Source: Eunapius fragilis (lineage: Eukaryota > Porifera > Demospongiae > Spongillida > Spongillidae). Taken from it: a DNA stretch of 64,000 nucleotides. Under the pieces are notes generated by a model. That model did not search any database and was not told where the DNA came from. It worked only from the letters and a program-made list of their open reading frames with translations. The position numbers and the translations under genes are program-made. Positions 23,059-35,678 of the stretch are shown here, in pieces; position 1 is the stretch's first letter; each line of letters opens with the position of its first letter. The stretch lies in NCBI GenBank assembly GCA_963681505.1, contig OY811979.1, positions 6,204,910-6,268,909 of the forward strand, written 5' to 3'.

Positions 23059-23320
23059 TTTGGCTAGTGGAAACGACACTGTGAGAGGAGAAGACTCAGA
23101 AGGCGGTGTATCGCTACAGTCAGAGAGTGTATCTCTGATTGGACAAGGTGACAAATAGAGCCCAGTAGACGCTTGCACAGAAACAAGGGAACGTGGGATG
23201 GAGACCATGAGTGTCACAGGCTTTCTCTTTTGCTGGTCTGTATATTTTCGAACTCTTCCAAGTCGAAACTTTAACCCACCCATGCCTGATATCTGCTTGT
23301 ATTGGAATATGCATAGGTGT
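23059..23320 (-). pseudogene. upstream half of the split coding exon
   Basis: The minus strand reads RKYTDQQKRKPVTLMVSIPR, SLVSVQASTGLYLSPCPIRD and SESSPLTVSFPLAK up to the element border at 23059. A possible acceptor (ACAAGCAG) lies near 23300. Removing the 22512-23058 element and one copy of the shared bases joins PLAK directly to FMKCSVP in frame, so both halves belong to one ancestral exon. Confidence 0.5.
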
Positions 23321-24116
23321 TGAATTATTATCACTGACCTAACAAAATAAGTTTTAGGCGTCACTTTTTAACGCGTGTATAGTAACCACGCAACGCTCTT
23401 GGGGCTATACCCAGTGTACCAAGCCACAGTTCAGGGCTAGTAGTATTGGAAAAAGTGTATGAAGGAAAGTCTTGTCGTGCAACCGACCATCGAAACATCC
23501 CGGGCAAACAAATCGGTTAAAAAACACATAATAATATCCTACTCAAGCAAGGATTAGTTTTAAAGCTTAAAACTTTCATCAAACCACAATACTACATCCG
23601 TAAGATACTTATAGCGTAAAGAATAGGCTAAGCTTTTACCAGGTTGCGAGCGGTTACCCGGGCAAAAAAAAAATCCATCCTTTCACTACTTTCAAGCGGA
23701 AAACTAACGACTATGGATTAGGTAAACGCAATAAGAATTCAAAAGCCAAAAGAGTATTCATAGAACTATTCGTTGGCCGCATTATTGCAAGATTTTGGCT
23801 TGTAAGAGATTCGAACGAAAATCAGAGTCCTTCTCCAAAAAAATCCACCCGTTTAGAGGTGTGATTATCACTACCTCGGATGTCCCGAGCATAAGTATAG
23901 CGCACGTGATGTGCTTCCAATCCCCTTATCTATTATCTCTGACATGAATTACTTGTGACACGGTCATACACTAGTAACTTACCTGGTTCGGGACAGCCAT
24001 TTCTTTCGAACCGCTCGTCTCCAACCGCGGAAATTCGGTGCACATTTAGTAATAATATCCTTCAACACAGGCAACGTGTTATTTGCAGCATTTACCTTAT
24101 ACTTGGTGGTGGTTAA

Positions 24117-24477
24117 CAGGGGCGGCGGAAGGTATAGGGGGGGGGGGGGGGGGGGGGGGGCTTCCAAAAGCGAGGATAATTAGTGGAATTTGAATGGGGG
24201 CATTTGTTCACATATCCCTTTCGTCCGCCGGGGGCAGGCTGGCAGGGGGGGGGGATAAGAAATTCCATCGAGCTGTTGTCTATGGCAATAGATCTAAACT
24301 TTTCAGTCTGGATGTCGTAATATAAATTGATAACGGTATATACCCTAGCGATCTCGCGGGCGAAGAATAACAATTATACTGTTGTTTGGTTAGGAGGGGC
24401 TGAGCCCCCCCCCCCCCCCCATGTCATTATTGAGGGGGCTCGAGACCCCCCAGCCCCCCCCCCCTCCGCCGCCACTG
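24117..24477. mobile_element. CAGTGGCGG-type TIR element, second copy
   Basis: Ends are CAGGGGCGGCGGAAGG at 24117 and the complement of CAGTGGCGGCGGAGGGGG at 24477. The flanks resemble each other (TGGTTAA left, TGGTAAA right). It holds G runs of 23 and 10 and C runs near 24405 and 24456. No coding sequence. Confidence 0.7.
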
Positions 24478-24497
24478 TGGTAAACATCGTCCAAATC

Positions 24498-24678
24498 ATG
24501 AAACCCTTTCGGTCAACCATTTTGAAATGGGATAGTATATTATACGTTAGTTGAATAGTCTCGTACCCAGACTTATAAATGGACGTATTTACCATTTATA
24601 CGTCTGGGTACGAGACTATTCAACTAACGTACTACCATAAATAAACAACTTCAAAATGGCTGACCAAAAGGGTTTCAT
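24498..24678. repeat. long inverted repeat, TCGTACCCAGA family copy 2
   Basis: Arms of about 80 bp. The outer parts (ATGAAACCCTTTCGGTCAAC and its complement) are imperfect; the inner 39-bp arms around ACGTTAGTTGAATAGTCTCG and TACCCAGAC are nearly perfect. A further half copy of the motif lies at 24679-24711 (TTATACGTCTGGGTACC). Confidence 0.9.
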
Positions 24679-24896
24679 ATTTATACGTCTGGGTACCACT
24701 ACGAGACTAGTTCCATGCAGCAATGTTATGCCTGACCTTGTAAATGTAAACAATGCAGCCTGCATATGACTAGTCGTCTGACCTTGGTTATGAGAACTAG
24801 AGACACGATTCGGACTCGGGCCTATGTCATAACTAATGAACTTCAATTGTTTTAATGAATGTCATTAAAACATTCATCATTCCCTGGCATTGCAAT

Positions 24897-25127
24897 TGGG
24901 CTATTCCATAAAAATAATCGTACACCCCTATGAATAATGTCAGGGGGGGGGGGAGGTGGTGGCCAGGGGTGTTGAAAAGTCTGTCCTGGGGTGGTAGAGA
25001 TACAACAGATGCTAGTGCAGGGGGTGGTTCTATGCATTGCCCAGGAGGGGAGGGGGGGGGGGGGGGGGGTCACGTTTGCAATTTTAGGCATCCATAGGGT
25101 GTATGGGTTAAATAATGGAATAGCCCA
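24897..25127. mobile_element. MITE with TGGGCTATTCCAT ends
   Basis: Left end TGGGCTATTCCATAAAAATA, right end the complement of TGGGCTATTCCATTATTTAA; both are followed inward by TACACCC(C)TATG. Length 231 bp, with G10 and G18-type runs inside. No ORF. Confidence 0.8.
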
Positions 25128-26029
25128 TTACATTGTCCATTGAAGATGCATTTGTTGGAAGACCACACCATCCCATGGACAAGGCATACCTATGTGGGTT
25201 TTGGCTTGTTAGTGCTAGATTCAATACCTTGCAGAAGATCTACGAGGCTATGCACGACAAGGTGCAATGCCTGCTGAGCATAATAGTAGTTAAGAAACAT
25301 AACATTTTAATCTCACAACAAAAAGTGGGAGCGAAACCTCCTCTAGCCAAATGAGCAAAACCCATAATTCTTTCATAACTACAAGTCTATACGTGTACGA
25401 CATTCAACTTTAAACGTATCTACAACTGTGGAGAAAAAATGTGACAATTGTTCTATACCATACGCTGTCAGTACCTTCTGTCTTGTTTGGTTTCCTGATC
25501 ATAGAATTTGTCCTATAGGGAGAAAAAACGCTTCAAAATGGAGATGTCCGTCATAAGTAAGTCTCTTTTCTTCGCGAGCTGTGCCATACAAAAGAAGCTA
25601 TGTGATTTGGGCCATAAATAGAACAACCGTTGTTAATTTATTGTATGGCTTAAATGGCAATAACCTTGTCGTGTTTACAAGTTATCGGTGGTTGGCAAGG
25701 CTCGTTGCTAGGGCATACATAATCATTTCAATATTTCGGGGCACGAGGCTACTGTCACGTATTGAATGGTGTGAGGTAAGGGACCCTTTATTTACGTGGT
25801 GCGACTATCATAGCATATTTTTGTAGCTAACATCACATGTTATTATAACTAACGCATCATCAACCACGCACATACAAACCCATAAGCATGGGCGTCCTCA
25901 GGGGGGGGCCCATGATGGCCTCTCAAACCCATAAGCATGGGCGTCCCCAGGGGGGGGGGGGGCCATGGCCTCTCCCTTCGGGACTTAATGGCGTCCCCCC
26001 CTTCTTGTTTACATACATGCACACCCAGT

Positions 26030-26215
26030 AGCTGACCCCCCCCCCCCCCCGCCCCTACTGGTTGAATCGGCCGAAAGCGGACAGCACACCCCCCCCCCCC
26101 CCCCCCCACTGGTTGAATCGGCCATAAGCGGACAACGTATTCGCGGCTGTCAAATGGCGCCCCCTTGCCCTATCCTGGCCCCCCCCCCCCCCCCCCCCCC
26201 CCCTTCCAGAAAAGC
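26030..26215. repeat. poly(C) cluster with GGTTGAATCGGCC units
   Basis: Two copies of ACTGGTTGAATCGGCC(G/A)(A/T)AAGCGGACA separated by C runs, plus a roughly 30-C run ending near 26203. The unit is related to the CGTATCGGGxxTAAAGCGGACAGCACC unit at 22.8-23.0 kb. Confidence 0.85.
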
Positions 26216-26343
26216 TGGGGGTGCCCATGATAGGGATAAAAACAAAGGCAGTCAGCCATCGGTCTTTTAACTGGCGAGCAGGTATACACGTGCTTGTAGT
26301 AGCAGGCTCATCCGGATCCATTGCAGAGCGCAAAATGATGTTT

Positions 26344-26461
<118 letters not shown>

Positions 26462-26629
26462 AAAAGATGTATAGTTGTGTGGTGTCAATATGCTTTGTGT
26501 CAGTGGTTTCATTTCTTGTCCTGTTATTTGGTTTATAGAGTACTACTTCATCTCTTCCTGTTTGGTGACTACTGGTTGCTCTGTTCAGTCTGGAGTCTTG
26601 ACTGCTGTTTTGTTTGTTTCTATCTCTAC

Positions 26630-27270
26630 TGGCTTATAAGAGGTTAGAACACGTATAGTGATGTCTCAAGGGATGGGGTAGGAGGGTGGTTATTGTGGTA
26701 TTGCTATGAGGTAAATCAGGCTAAGTATAGGTTAGACACTGATACCTTTGGGGGAAGACCTGTGGATCAACATTGTATGAAGTAGAATGTGTAAGTACCT
26801 TTGTAATGTTTGCTTGGTTCGAACCATATAAAATAGACCTTACACCTGTGATGATAGATGCATGCATGTGTCGTATTATACCAATTCTATTAACTGAACA
26901 GCCTTGAACTAGGCGTACTATATCGGGTGTCACTATTATTGAGAGATATGATATTTGATACACCTGATCTAAGGCACTTTTAGTAGTCCATCCATTTCAA
27001 GGCTGTATGTGTATTTTGAGGCTGTACCCTGTATGCCTCAGCTGTTAGGGATGGTAAGGTTGTTTAAATGTGGGCGGCCATGTGATATTGTAAGTGTACT
27101 CTCATTCCAAGTTTGTGATGTGATCTAACAGTGATTTAACTACACTTGCCTACTGGCTTCTAAGAGGTTAGAACACGTATAGTGATGTCTCAGGGGATGG
27201 GGGAGGGGGGTGGTTATAGTGGTATTGCTATGAGGTATATCAGGCTAATTATAGGTTTGACACTGAAACC
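26630..27270. repeat. direct duplication about 521 bp apart
   Basis: A roughly 120-bp block (AAGAGGTTAGAACACGTATA, then GTGATGTCTCA and TATTGCTATGAGGTA) occurs at 26630-26750 and 27150-27270. A second block (GATATTTGATACACCTGAT) occurs near 26947 and 27673. Apart from this, 26470-28900 contains no gene I can support. Confidence 0.85.
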
Positions 27271-29613
27271 TTTGGGATCCTCTTTGATGCATGACAATTG
27301 ACATGAGCATCACAAACTTCAGCTAAGAACATGTGTTTCTGCATGCAGCTTACCAGAATATAGAAATGTATATGTCATGTTTGTCATCATTTACTTATTC
27401 AAATGTGGTTCAGAAGCCTACCACATGTTTGAATATATAGAAATAACACTATTTGGAGTTTGTGTTTGTGAACAGTACTGAAAACAGTATTTATAGGAGA
27501 TACAAGAATGCAAACCTATAATAATATACATGTATATGTTAAAATTATGATTGATCCTTGTTCAGAGTCTACCACTGTTGGTCTTTGGGTTACTACTGGT
27601 CTGCCGGCTTAGCCCTTTTGCTGTTACTAAAGAAGGATATTATTATTGAAGGGGATTATTGCTGGGATGTGATGTGATATTTGATACACCTGATTTAAGA
27701 CACTTAGTAGTAGTTCATCTGTTTTTACGGAAATGGAAACGTTTACTTGCCTTGTACTATTCTTAATATTTACAAGGGGGGAAGGGATGTTGCATGTATA
27801 TGTGGTGTGAGGTCAGAAAAAATTCCCCAAGTCCGGGTACATTCAAAATCCCAAGGCCTTCAATACATGTATATGCTCAAAGTCCACCGGGTGTTACTAA
27901 TGGTGCCATGACACATAAGCTTGCCAACTGTGCTGTAGAGAGTGAGAGCGTGTAGGGAGTGTACTTATGTTGGCTGGCTTTTTTAACTGTTGATCAATCC
28001 TTATTATTTTATTAGGGGACCTAAAAGTTACCACGTAATAGATTGGTAGTCTTGTGCTATTTGTATGTATATATGAATATCATGTGGACTTATGAACATA
28101 CTGCTCGTTATGCCATTTAGCTACCAGGCCCTAGTGTACGAGAAGCTAAAATGTACTTTGTGGATTTATAGCTAACTTTTCCACTTGAGCATCCTTTTGT
28201 TAACCTTGAAGTATTATTATTAGTTAGACAGACAAGGTTGGCTTTAATATTTTTTATTTGCAATGTGCGTTGGTTAAAAGAAATAGAATTCCTGTTTATA
28301 ATAATAGGCATATAGGATTGGGGCAATGCCCGACCTCTGTTGGTGCAGGCTTAGTGTCCTCCCATTGATTAATAGTCCTGCTAGTTTAGTTTCTGTGTAC
28401 ACACAATGGGAGGAAATGCCTTCTGTTCTGACTGAAGGTAGATCTAACCCTTATCACATAGTTTGCCTTAACAGGCATACTGTTGTGTTTTGTACTTAGA
28501 AGTGTTTTGAATGTGCTCTATCAAAGAGTTTTTACACATTCCAAATTGGATGATGCACCACAGAGTTTACATGTACAAAATACAACATACATAGTGGCCT
28601 ATAGTGGTCTAAGGGTTAAGGGTACCTCCATGTCAACTAAACCGCCATTTTAGTAAGCATTGCATTACTACAGCATTACAAAGATATCTTGTCCTACTGA
28701 AATTTCCAACTTTCAATTATATTAGTATTCATTATCCAAAGTGAATTTGAAAGTGAAACTGTGTCTATAAGTACGATATGTAAATTTAAAGGGGTGTTGA
28801 CAAAAGTTGTGTTGATCAAATATACAATTGCTTGCTTGCAATTTAGTCTTGTAGATTTGCCTAAGGATTATTAATACCACTGTAGCCACATATATATAGA
28901 ACCTGGTATTGCATAAAGTGTTGCTCTCTGTAGTGATATCCATCCATGTGTGTGTGTGTGTATTTGGCTATAAATATATGTTACTGAAATCCATAATGAT
29001 ATGGCTTACATGCATTTTCATATTTAGTTATTGCCTTCCTCTATCCTTTCCATTCCTCCCTCAAGGTTTCCCACTTCCTCTTTGGGGATGTCTCTTCACT
29101 AATTCATTCATGGACAGCCATTCTTACGTTTTGTCTAGCACAACAGATATACTTTTCTATGGTAAGTGACAACTGATTGGCTTTTAGACACATACACACA
29201 CATGCATACCACACATCCATACACCAACACTTGTGGGAGTGAAAAGAGACCAAGTGTTTGTTATGGATGACATGTGTGCGCACATATGCTGTGCATGCTG
29301 GAGAGATGGGATGGTGTGTGCGTGTGTGTGTAAATGGGGGTGAATCTGTGACCTTTTTAATCGGTAGGTATTTTGAGTACCAGCTGATATAAGTTGCACA
29401 GATCATTTGTTATTTGGCTTTATATACTGTATGCCTTAATTTATAACATCTCCTTAGTACTCCTTGCAGGCCAGACAAATAACCACCACCTCATAAGCCC
29501 AGCTTATCTTTGGCTGGTAATGAATGAAAGTGGACTGCTGCCAAACTGGCACAGGAAGGTAGGAACCTGACTCAACCTGCCAGAATATGGCTGAGGTATT
29601 GCATGCATTGTAA

Positions 29614-29617
<4 letters not shown>

Positions 29618-29689
<72 letters not shown>
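29618..29689. repeat. (GT)n microsatellite
   Basis: About 36 GT units. The region 28900-29600 has only short frames around GT/CA-rich DNA. Confidence 0.98.
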
Positions 29690-30586
29690 TATCAGGAAAG
29701 GAAGTAGTGTTTAAGGACTGCACAGGATCGAATCAAGAAGTAGGCTGTCTTCAATGAGGACCAGTTAAGGTACAGGCTGGGAAAATGTTTTTAGGTCCTG
29801 TTGCAGCAAGGAATTATTAATAATATAACTAGTCTGATTATCACACACAAACATCATGGTGTTTAGGTATGTGAGGAGGTCAACAGTTGGTTTCAAAAAA
29901 CCATCATTTGTTTTAAAATTATTACGGTTGGAGCTATTATGGAACCATCATTAATTATTTTAGTATAACATTAAGTACAAAACACTGTTTAATTTGATAA
30001 TGGACTATTTAATAGTCCGTTATTAACACAAATACATAGTGCATGGGTGATATAGCGTTTTGAAGTTTGATTTGTTTGTATTCAATATTATAAAAGACCA
30101 ATCATTTTTCAAAGTCTCATCAATGTCATATTGTAGTTAATAAATCAAGTTATTAATTAAAGTTGTCGTATTTGATTTTATCTTTTGAACTGCTAAAGAT
30201 AAGCAAATTTTGACAATGCCACTCATTTTATTTTACTAAAGTGATTATTTGTGTGTTTATAAATTCATTTATTATATTCACAATTACATAAGCCTGGCAT
30301 TTGGGCATGTGTACCCTAAGTCGACAACAGAACTGGTCTCTACCCAACATGCTGTATCTAGTTCAGCCTATAAACATATAGCAGCTATGCCAAATTAGAT
30401 ATGAGTTCCTCTGTTAACTCTTCTCCTGTCGATCAGTCCCCCAAAGCTTCCCAAATCTATTATCAATATATCATAGGCAGTTGTAACCCCTTCTCCTAAA
30501 CCCAGAAACAATCACATCAGAGCAGCGCCTCACGTGTGACCCTGTTAATTGTTGTCAGTCCCAATTCTTTTTTTCTTGCTATAATC

Positions 30587-31369
30587 AAGGAGGAGCAAGG
30601 TCTTCAGGATGTCGACAGTACTCAGTCCAACTACCAGAATATACAGGCAAGCATATCACGCAGGCTGCAAGAAGCAGAACGAAATGGCACCCAGTTATGT
30701 TAGGCGATCAAGGAGATCATTTGTATGCATTATCTGGTAGCACCAAAAAGCCGTATCAGAGCAGTATTGATAGCCATAGATCTGAGGTTGAAGCACGCCT
30801 GTTGTCAGTCACAACTGCAGCATCCAGACGTATTCTCAACCCAACTATGCAGCCTGGTCTCAAAACAGCCCTATCAGGATGTGAGCATAGGTCTACAGAC
30901 TGTTCCTCTGGTACTTTCATCAGCACCCCAAAATGGACACGAAAGTTATGCAAATGAATCCATAACCCAGAACTACATAAGCCTGGCATTTGGGCATGTG
31001 TCCCCTAAGCCGACAACAGTACTGGACTCAAACGCACATGCTATGTCCCATTTGGCCAGCAACTATGCTGTACTATATTCTGCTACTACCATCACATCAC
31101 TTCACGGATCCGTAGGTGCATCAATTACACCCATAGCAAAGCTGCACTTGACTGGAGAAAATGTGGAAGGCAGGAAGATAATAATAGGGTGAGAGGCATT
31201 CATTGCAGAGAGACTCAAAGACAAATAAGTTAACTATGACTCTCTGAGCTTTGGTGCAATGTAGGAATTTGAAAGGATGCAAAAACAAAGAAAACTGTTA
31301 AAGCAGGGAGGAAGGAAATCCATGAACCGTGAAGCGGACAACACACAGAATCACAAGAAGCAAAAGTAG
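30587..31369 (+). CDS. candidate multi-exon gene, unrecognised
   Basis: An exon-like stretch after a TAATCAAG acceptor reads EEQGLQDVDSTQSNYQNIQA and SISRRLQEAERNG, then loses frame near 30700. A long open frame to 31188 reads LQTVPLVLSSAPQNGHESYA and ITQNYISLAFGHVSPKPTTV, ending GENVEGRKIII at a GG/GTGAGA donor (phase 2). An acceptor at 31275 would join MQKQRKLLKQGGRKSMNREA and a stop at 31369. An AAATAAA-like signal lies near 31508. Ser/Thr/Gln-rich with a basic C-terminus; no domain recognised. The break near 30700 may be an intron, a frameshift or a sign of decay. A block of about 80 bp near 30967 is repeated at 30281. Confidence 0.35.
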
Positions 31370-32164
31370 CACTTGTATCACATGACCACAACTTTTTCTG
31401 CTATCATCACATCATTTTATGTGTGTATGCTATTTTTTACTTTGGGAGAGGTGGGAAATCTTTTTTCGTAAATTCCATGTATTAACCTTATTAAATTATG
31501 AATTTGAAATAAATCTACTACTATGGCCTGTGTGATGAGGTGGCATAGGTGATGAGGTGGCCAGCATTCATTAAAATTTAGCAGAACAGTGAAAGAAGCA
31601 TTGTCTGAAAGAAGGGAGATGTTGATTTGATGTAAACCAGAGCTGGTTTGTGCAGTGGAAGATGGAATTTAATAATCACACTTTAAAAAAGCATTAAAAT
31701 GTAAAACAAGAATATACTTCATCTTGCTTCTGCATTTTAGGAAACCGCCATTTGATTTTGGATGGCATAGTGCCACGAAACGCTACTTCAGGAGGTATAT
31801 ATTGTATTGCGTAATTAATTTTGTTATCACCATGTATTAATATTCTCAACCCAACTCTCTTAGTTTTCTTGCCACCACCTCTGCTGTTGCATTATATGTA
31901 AAGGCATAGGTCTGGGTCCAGCTTGCAGGCTTAGAACACTTTCCATGCAATTGTGCATTTTATTATGAAGTGCTACGTTATAATATCATGAAAAATTTTT
32001 TTGCACAATTATATAAACACATTACCCTTAGACAAAATAGTTTTGTGAAATTAACCACATCAAAATCCACAGAAGCAAATTAAGGTTTCATACACGCAAA
32101 TATAAAAGAGCAAAGAGCTATTCTGGCACGAACCCATACCATTATAAATATATTCATTCATTTG

Positions 32165-33450
32165 CTGTTCCACCCCTATCAGTTAAAATGGATGCTGTAC
32201 CTGGACGATTAAATCAAACAAGTTTCTTTATTAAAAGACCAATATGGTTAATGTTCAGAAATATGTAGTGCAAATAATTCTAAAGTAACTGACAAGTGTA
32301 TCTGATTCCTAACGTCTATAGAATAGACGTAAATGTGGGCTGTTGTGATACACAAAGATTTGCAACCTTACGGTACCGAGTTCGATTCCTGCACTTGTCA
32401 AGTTTTTTTTCGCCATGTTACAGAACATACAGCGTTATATTTCGTTATAAATCGTACTATTCCGTTATTAATCGTACTATTTAGTTTTTATTATATATAT
32501 TTTTTGCATGTTACGAACAAAAGGACTTTCATTATAAATCTTACAATGTCGTTATGAGTCGAATATTCTTTGCATTACACGAAAAGGCACTTACATTATA
32601 TAAATCGTACCTTCTGTGTTATTCCACGAAAAAGACGAAAAAGCACTGTCGTTCTATTTTGTGTTTTATCAATACATTTCGACCTATTCACGGAAAAGTA
32701 CTGTTTTCGCGTGTTATATATCGATATGCAGTTATAGATTAAGTTGCAGCTATAGTTCTTCTCCATTTTACAATCCACACTTAATTGACAAGATGCCACG
32801 ATATACAAACAGAAGTGCGCGAGTATAATTAGTAACTGCCGCGGATATGTTCTTTATTCATGAAATTGCTGTTCCATCCCTATCAGTATAAATGGATGCT
32901 GTACCTGGACGATTAAATGAAACAAGTTACTTTATAAAAAGACCAGGAGTATTTAATGGTCATGTATGTGGTGCAAATTAATCATTCTTAAGTAGCTGCA
33001 TGAGAACTGTATCTGATTTATAACTTCAAGAGGATATACATTAATGTGGGCTGTTGTGATACACAAAGATTTGCAACCTAACAGTACCGAGTTCGATTCC
33101 TGCATTTGTCCATTTTTTTCCCGCCATTTAAAGAACATAAATGCAGCGTTATATATCGTACTATTTCGTTAAAAGTCGTTTTTATTTTAATTTTTTTTTG
33201 CATTAAACGAAAAAGCTATTTCATTATAAATCTTACAATGTCGTTATTAGTAGTGTTGTATTCTTCATTTTCTTTCCATTACACGAAAAGGCACGTACAT
33301 TATAAATCGTGTGTTATAATCATTTTATTCCACTCCTATGAACAAAGACGAAAAAGCACTGTCGTACTATTTTGTGTTTAATCAATACATTTCGACCTCT
33401 ATGAACATTAACGGAAAAGTTCTATAATTTATATATCGATATGCAGCGCT
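32165..33450. repeat. tandem segmental duplication, unit about 700 bp
   Basis: The order of blocks at 32165-32735 (CTGTTCC, CCCTATCAG, GGATGCTGTACCTGGACGAT, GCTGTTGTGATACACAAAGA, CGAGTTCGATTCCTGCA, CGAAAAAGCACTGTCGT, CAATACATTTCGACCT) recurs at 32870-33450 with substitutions and indels. The DNA is A/T-rich with many TAAATCGTAC-type motifs. No convincing coding sequence, although GAGTTCGATTCCTGC resembles a tRNA T-loop. 31370-32160 shows no gene. Confidence 0.85.
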
Positions 33451-33745
33451 AGTTGTTGTATTGTATTCATAACTATATATCGCTAAAAAAGTCCTAGTTA
33501 TTTAGATTAGAATACGTACGTGACATATACGTGACATAAATTGCGTGCTTTCAATCTATAACGATCGACTTTTTTCATTTTAGTAAAGTATCGTTGTGTT
33601 TCATATATTGCGCTATGACACATTTACGAAATTACACGATCGCGTATTGTCATTTAAACGATGGATCGTGTTAATTCGCTGAGCGCAAGTGATTCACGAT
33701 GCCAAAATCGTGAAACGAAATGAATCGATCTTGCACGGATTTTTT

Positions 33746-34417
33746 GCTGGGTTTGGCCACATACATGCACAAGACAGTCATTGACTCACCCACATATTTA
33801 GACAACTGCACACATGCTTTAGCTCATTATAAAACCCAGGCTATTTTATTCTACCTCACGAGTACACTGGTCATTAAATAAAATCTGAATGCCAAAGGCA
33901 GTGCACATACACAGAATATAGCACACATGAATATGGGCTGTATTGTAGCCTTGTTTGACATCACACTGCACTTATTCAGCACATGCATACTGACCAAAAC
34001 GACATGTCTGCAATGTGTATACCCTTCACACTCTCCCCACTTGTGACAATCATTGTTCACATTGTAACAGCATTATATTTTGTTTTCAGCTACACCAACC
34101 AACCTGTAACCTTTTGTAGTTGATGTGACAAAACGATTATTATTCCTCGAAAATAGATCACCTAGCATCCTGCATGTCATCTATTGTTATTTGAAACCAT
34201 TTATTGGGAAGGTCACTACTTTCACCCTTACTTCTATCCTCGTGCATGATTTTTTATATAATGAGCTCTTCATATCAATTCCATTTCAATCTGAAATGTC
34301 ACTAGTGCATTTATTGAAGCACAGATTTGAGCATTGCTCTCCGAACATGCAGTGCTAAACCAAGCAATAGATTTTTATTTGCACTTATTTTTGCACACTG
34401 CTGCACGCCCTGATCTA
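33746..34417 (+). repeat. 0.7-kb dispersed repeat, family F copy 1
   Basis: Nearly the whole block reappears as reverse complement at 62164-62872, including CCACATACATGCACAAGACA, AAATAAAATCTGAATGCCAA and TTTGAGCATTGCTCTC-type motifs. No intact ORF. I infer a mobile element of unknown class. Confidence 0.85.
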
Positions 34418-34639
34418 GTGCATACTTCTTCTCTTGGTAACTGAGTTTTTATTGCTATTTAATGCCCTTTCAAGCAACACCTGCCTTGTATCATGACTTG
34501 GTTCAAAGAGACAAAACCTGAGTAACATCAGAGTGCTCAGTAATTTACTCACTTATTTCACCACAGTACTTGCTATAGTATACAGTATTACATGCATGGA
34601 CACACCGTTTAATCTTTGACTTCTTATTGTTTAGCACTT

Positions 34640-35678
34640 CACATTGAAACGCATATACAATCGATCGCGCGCACAGACACATTTACCGCGCAATATGACA
34701 AATTGTATAGAGTCCGGCTAAGAATACGGACACACCTTAAAAATAATTTACCTGCCAATTACAAAAATCATATAGCCCACCCTTAACAGTTAACACATAA
34801 CCTACAATAATAATGCTGATAATTAGATATACGGAACAAATGGCGGTCTTAATTTATTTGCGAAACGCTAATGTTCTAACTATTTGGAATATGGCGTCGA
34901 AAATTTTGATGCCCCATAACTTATGCTCCGTTAACATTTTGACAAAAACAAAAGCACATTTGAAATCGCCACACTGTCACCTATCCAACCATGGTATTAC
35001 TATTTGTTTTTGAAACATAGGATTTCCTACATCCTATGTTTCAAAAACAAATAGTAATACCATGGTTGGATAGGTGACAGTGTGGCGATTTCAAATGTGC
35101 TTTTGTTTTTGTCAAAATGTTAACGGAGCATAAGTTATGGGGCATCAAAATTTTCGACGCCATATTCCAAATAGTTAGAACATTAGCGTTTCGCAAATAA
35201 ATTAAGACCGCCATTTGTTCCGTATATCTAATTATCAGCATTATTATTGTAGGTTATGTGTTAACTGTTAAGGGTGGGCTATATGATTTTTGTAATTGGC
35301 AGGTAAATTATTTTTAAGGTGTGTCCGTATTCTTAGCCGGACTCTACATAATATGTTGTATACACCACCAGGAAAGTTAATTTTGTATCAAATATGTAAC
35401 ACATATTTGAAACATTCATCTCCGCAAGCGTATACATAATTGCATCAGATATGTGTATTTGTAACATATTAGCAAAACATATTTGATACATATCTGCTTG
35501 CTAAGATCGATGTTTCAAATATGTTTTTTGCTATGATACAATTATGAGTTATGATACAAATTTGAACTTTCCTGGGTGTGTATATAATGCGCGGTAAATG
35601 TGTCTGCGCGCGCGATCGATTGTATATGCGTTTCAATGTGTCTGCGCGCGCGATCGATTGTATATGCGTTTCAATGTG
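34640..35678. mobile_element. giant palindrome element with nested MITE
   Basis: The core arms 34708-35023 and 35031-35346 (316 bp each) appear perfectly complementary around a 7-nt spacer; their translations are identical. Pairing continues outward: 34640-34692 (ACATTGAAACGCATATACAA and on to CGCGC) pairs with 35585-35640. The right arm is interrupted by a separate MITE (35360-35585). A 38-bp piece of the right end is then repeated directly at 35641-35678. No transposase is encoded. Confidence 0.92.
35360..35585. mobile_element. MITE nested in the right arm of the palindrome
   Basis: Ends are CACCACCAGGAAAGTTAA on the left and the complement of CACACCCAGGAAAGTTCAA on the right, each next to TATA (possible 4-bp duplication). 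The interior is A/T-rich with repeated AACATATTTGA-type words. Confidence 0.75.

Noticed and set aside
32291-32400. tRNA gene (GACAAGTG...CACTTGTC ends with GAGTTCGATTCCTGC)
   Set aside because: The ends pair, but the T stem does not pair well, no anticodon arm is evident, and the second copy does not keep the end pairing.
34813-35241. two identical 66-residue proteins facing each other
   Set aside because: They are mirror copies caused by the perfect palindrome, with no family match.
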